Origin: Ilumatobacteraceae bacterium
Lineage (GTDB): Bacteria > Actinomycetota > Acidimicrobiia > Acidimicrobiales > Ilumatobacteraceae
Length of the DNA stretch: 13,884 bases
Direction of reading: 5' to 3'
Assembly (NCBI GenBank): GCA_023257035.1
Contig: JALRDI010000030.1
Coordinates: 1-13,884 of the forward strand
Of the stretch, positions 13,096 through 13,884 are shown one piece after another. The notes beneath the pieces are model-generated. The model saw only the letters and a list, made by a program, of their open reading frames with translations. It was not told the DNA's origin and did no database searches. The position numbers were made by a program, and so were the translations under genes. Each line of letters begins with the position of its first letter. The stretch's first letter is position 1.

Positions 13096-13728
13096 TCACG
13101 TCCAATTTGGGTGAACTACGTACAGCGTCGGAGAGTTGTCGTCCTCATCAATTCGAGGCATCGGTGCAATCAGCCCCCAACGCACGAGGTCATCAATTGC
13201 TTCTTGAACTGCGAGTTCTTTGAGCGGCACCCACCACTTCTTGCCGCCACCCGCTTGGGCGATTCCCTCAACATCGATTGCAAAACCACAGTTCGATAAC
13301 CGATGTTCACCGTCTTCGACAATCTCCGACAGTACGTTGTTCCAAATTCGCCAATGCCAGCGGGATAACTCACCAACTTCGGCTCGCTCTTCAAGCACCC
13401 GAGCCATCTGGTGTGGAAGCGGCTTCACCCACTTCTTCTCGCGCATGCAGTCCAACATGGCGCGAAGCACCTCAACCGCTTCGGAGATACCCGAACATGA
13501 ATCTGTTTCGCTCTGCAGGACGCTCTGCAGTAGTTCAAGAGGTTTCACAATTCGTGAGTCATCGCCAACGAGCGGCAACACGACGGGTGATGCTTTGTTA
13601 ATCGCAGCGAGCAAGAACCTCAGGTCGGAAGAGTGCGAAAACTGCAACACCATTTCGATGTACTCGTCGATGACGAACTCAACCTTGGGGACTTCCACCC
13701 TGCCACTCTTGTCATCGCTTGGCATCAC
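13096..13728 (-). CDS. Hypothetical protein, family not recognised
   Basis: I do not recognise this protein. From GTG at 13728 it has 210 residues (ATG at 13725 gives 209). It is soluble-looking, with no signal peptide or membrane segment. The middle (~60-140) reads as several amphipathic helices with a Trp-rich patch (W124, W126, W129). The C-terminal ~45 residues (helix, W-G-L-I, charged loop, then T-L-Y-V-V-H-P) could form a winged-helix-like end, which is only an impression. Coding is supported by normal amino-acid balance, whereas the opposite strand reads as a Ser/Thr-rich shadow. A GGAGGA ribosome site lies 10 bases before the GTG, and a TTGACA box is placed upstream. Its expression signals differ from the leaderless style of its neighbours, which may reflect a different origin. 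Confidence 0.65.
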   Translation of the reverse strand: MMPSDDKSGRVEVPKVEFVIDEYIEMVLQFSHSSDLRFLLAAINKASPVVLPLVGDDSRIVKPLELLQSVLQSETDSCSGISEAVEVLRAMLDCMREKKWVKPLPHQMARVLEERAEVGELSRWHWRIWNNVLSEIVEDGEHRLSNCGFAIDVEGIAQAGGGKKWWVPLKELAVQEAIDDLVRWGLIAPMPRIDEDDNSPTLYVVHPNWT

Positions 13729-13738
13729 CGCAAAACTT

Positions 13739-13744
13739 TCCTCC
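13739..13744 (-). promoter_or_regulatory. Strong Shine-Dalgarno site (GGAGGA) of the unrecognised gene
   Basis: GGAGGA on the minus strand lies 10 bases before GTG at 13728 and 13 before ATG at 13725. It is the best SD match in the window and supports a start in that area rather than the in-frame TTG at 13767. Confidence 0.55.
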
Positions 13745-13754
13745 ACCAAACAAC

Positions 13755-13783
13755 AATTCAGCCTCAATACTCAGGGCTGTCAA
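13755..13783 (-). promoter_or_regulatory. Possible sigma70-type promoter of the unrecognised gene
   Basis: A perfect TTGACA (13778-13783, minus strand) is followed after exactly 17 bases by TGAATT (13755-13760), a weak -10. The transcript would carry a short leader containing the GGAGGA site. The -35 match is good, the -10 is poor, so the call is tentative. Confidence 0.35.
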
Positions 13784-13884
13784 CGACCTCACGCTGAAAC
13801 CAATTGCGGTTGGGCTTGCCGGCACACAGATGTCTAAAAGTAGTGCGCCTACGAGACAAGTGCCTCCAGGTGACAGCATGGTGA
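13784..13884. other. Right-end region without a recognised gene
   Basis: About 100 bases beyond the promoter of the unrecognised gene. I see no complete gene, RNA gene or terminator. On the + strand CAGGTGA (13867-13873) precedes ATG at 13878 by 4 bases, so a new + strand gene might begin at the edge; only two codons are visible, so this is no more than a possibility. Confidence 0.3.

Noticed and set aside
13220..13837. 205-codon + strand open frame opposite the unrecognised gene
   Set aside because: The product is Ser/Thr-rich and looks like a shadow, whereas the minus-strand product has balanced composition and an SD site at its start.
1..13884. CRISPR arrays, insertion sequences, tRNA genes or an integrated element
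   Set aside because: No regularly spaced repeats, transposase motifs, terminal inverted repeats, tRNA-like cloverleaf or attachment-site duplication were recognised; the genes are mostly ordinary chromosomal ones.

Overview
The window is a compact stretch of bacterial chromosome of moderately high GC. It carries fourteen protein genes in short transcription units on both strands, one of them cut by the left edge. Gene content, frequent GTG starts, starts without a Shine-Dalgarno (SD) site and the sequence style of several proteins (CadI-type VOC protein, two-domain NAD synthetase, AlkX-like winged-helix protein, MpaB/DUF2236 protein) point to an actinomycete. An Acidimicrobiia relative is my best guess, but that placement is inference. 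I found no tRNA, rRNA, CRISPR array, insertion sequence or convincing terminator.

Left part (1-3221, + strand): the C-terminal end of a CoxL/xanthine-dehydrogenase-type molybdenum hydroxylase, then a DoxX-family membrane protein, a class III (CaiB/Frc-type) CoA transferase and a kynureninase. The CoA transferase has an SD site and the kynureninase follows it after 3 bases, so DoxX, CoA transferase and kynureninase can be read as one operon. It possibly serves tryptophan/kynurenine or aromatic-acid catabolism.

Middle part (3231-8089): on the minus strand, a metallo-beta-lactamase-fold hydrolase with a C-terminal winged helix and an acidic insertion, preceded in transcription by an AI-2E-family permease. 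An MpaB/DUF2236 oxygenase-like gene is divergent from the permease. It converges on a minus-strand pair, a cyclophilin-type peptidyl-prolyl isomerase followed by an AlkX/YcaQ-like DNA glycosylase.

Right part (8139-13884): RadA/Sms (recombination), glutamine-dependent NAD+ synthetase, a minus-strand pair (CadI/ArsI-like VOC protein and an ACT-domain protein whose SD overlaps the upstream stop), a divergent Gfo/Idh/MocA oxidoreductase, and a minus-strand gene I do not recognise. That last gene alone has a TTGACA box and a strong GGAGGA ribosome site.

The clearest non-coding signal is a recurring TANNNT hexamer placed 7 (once 8) bases before the start codon of first-in-unit genes. This is the layout of leaderless promoters. 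It recurs at DoxX, the MBL hydrolase, the AI-2E permease (where it selects an internal GTG), the cyclophilin and NadE, with a near-match at the VOC gene. Genes inside transcription units instead use an SD site or close coupling. I see no clearly new multi-gene system. The best second looks are the leaderless start grammar, the kynureninase/CoA transferase pair and the unrecognised right-end gene.
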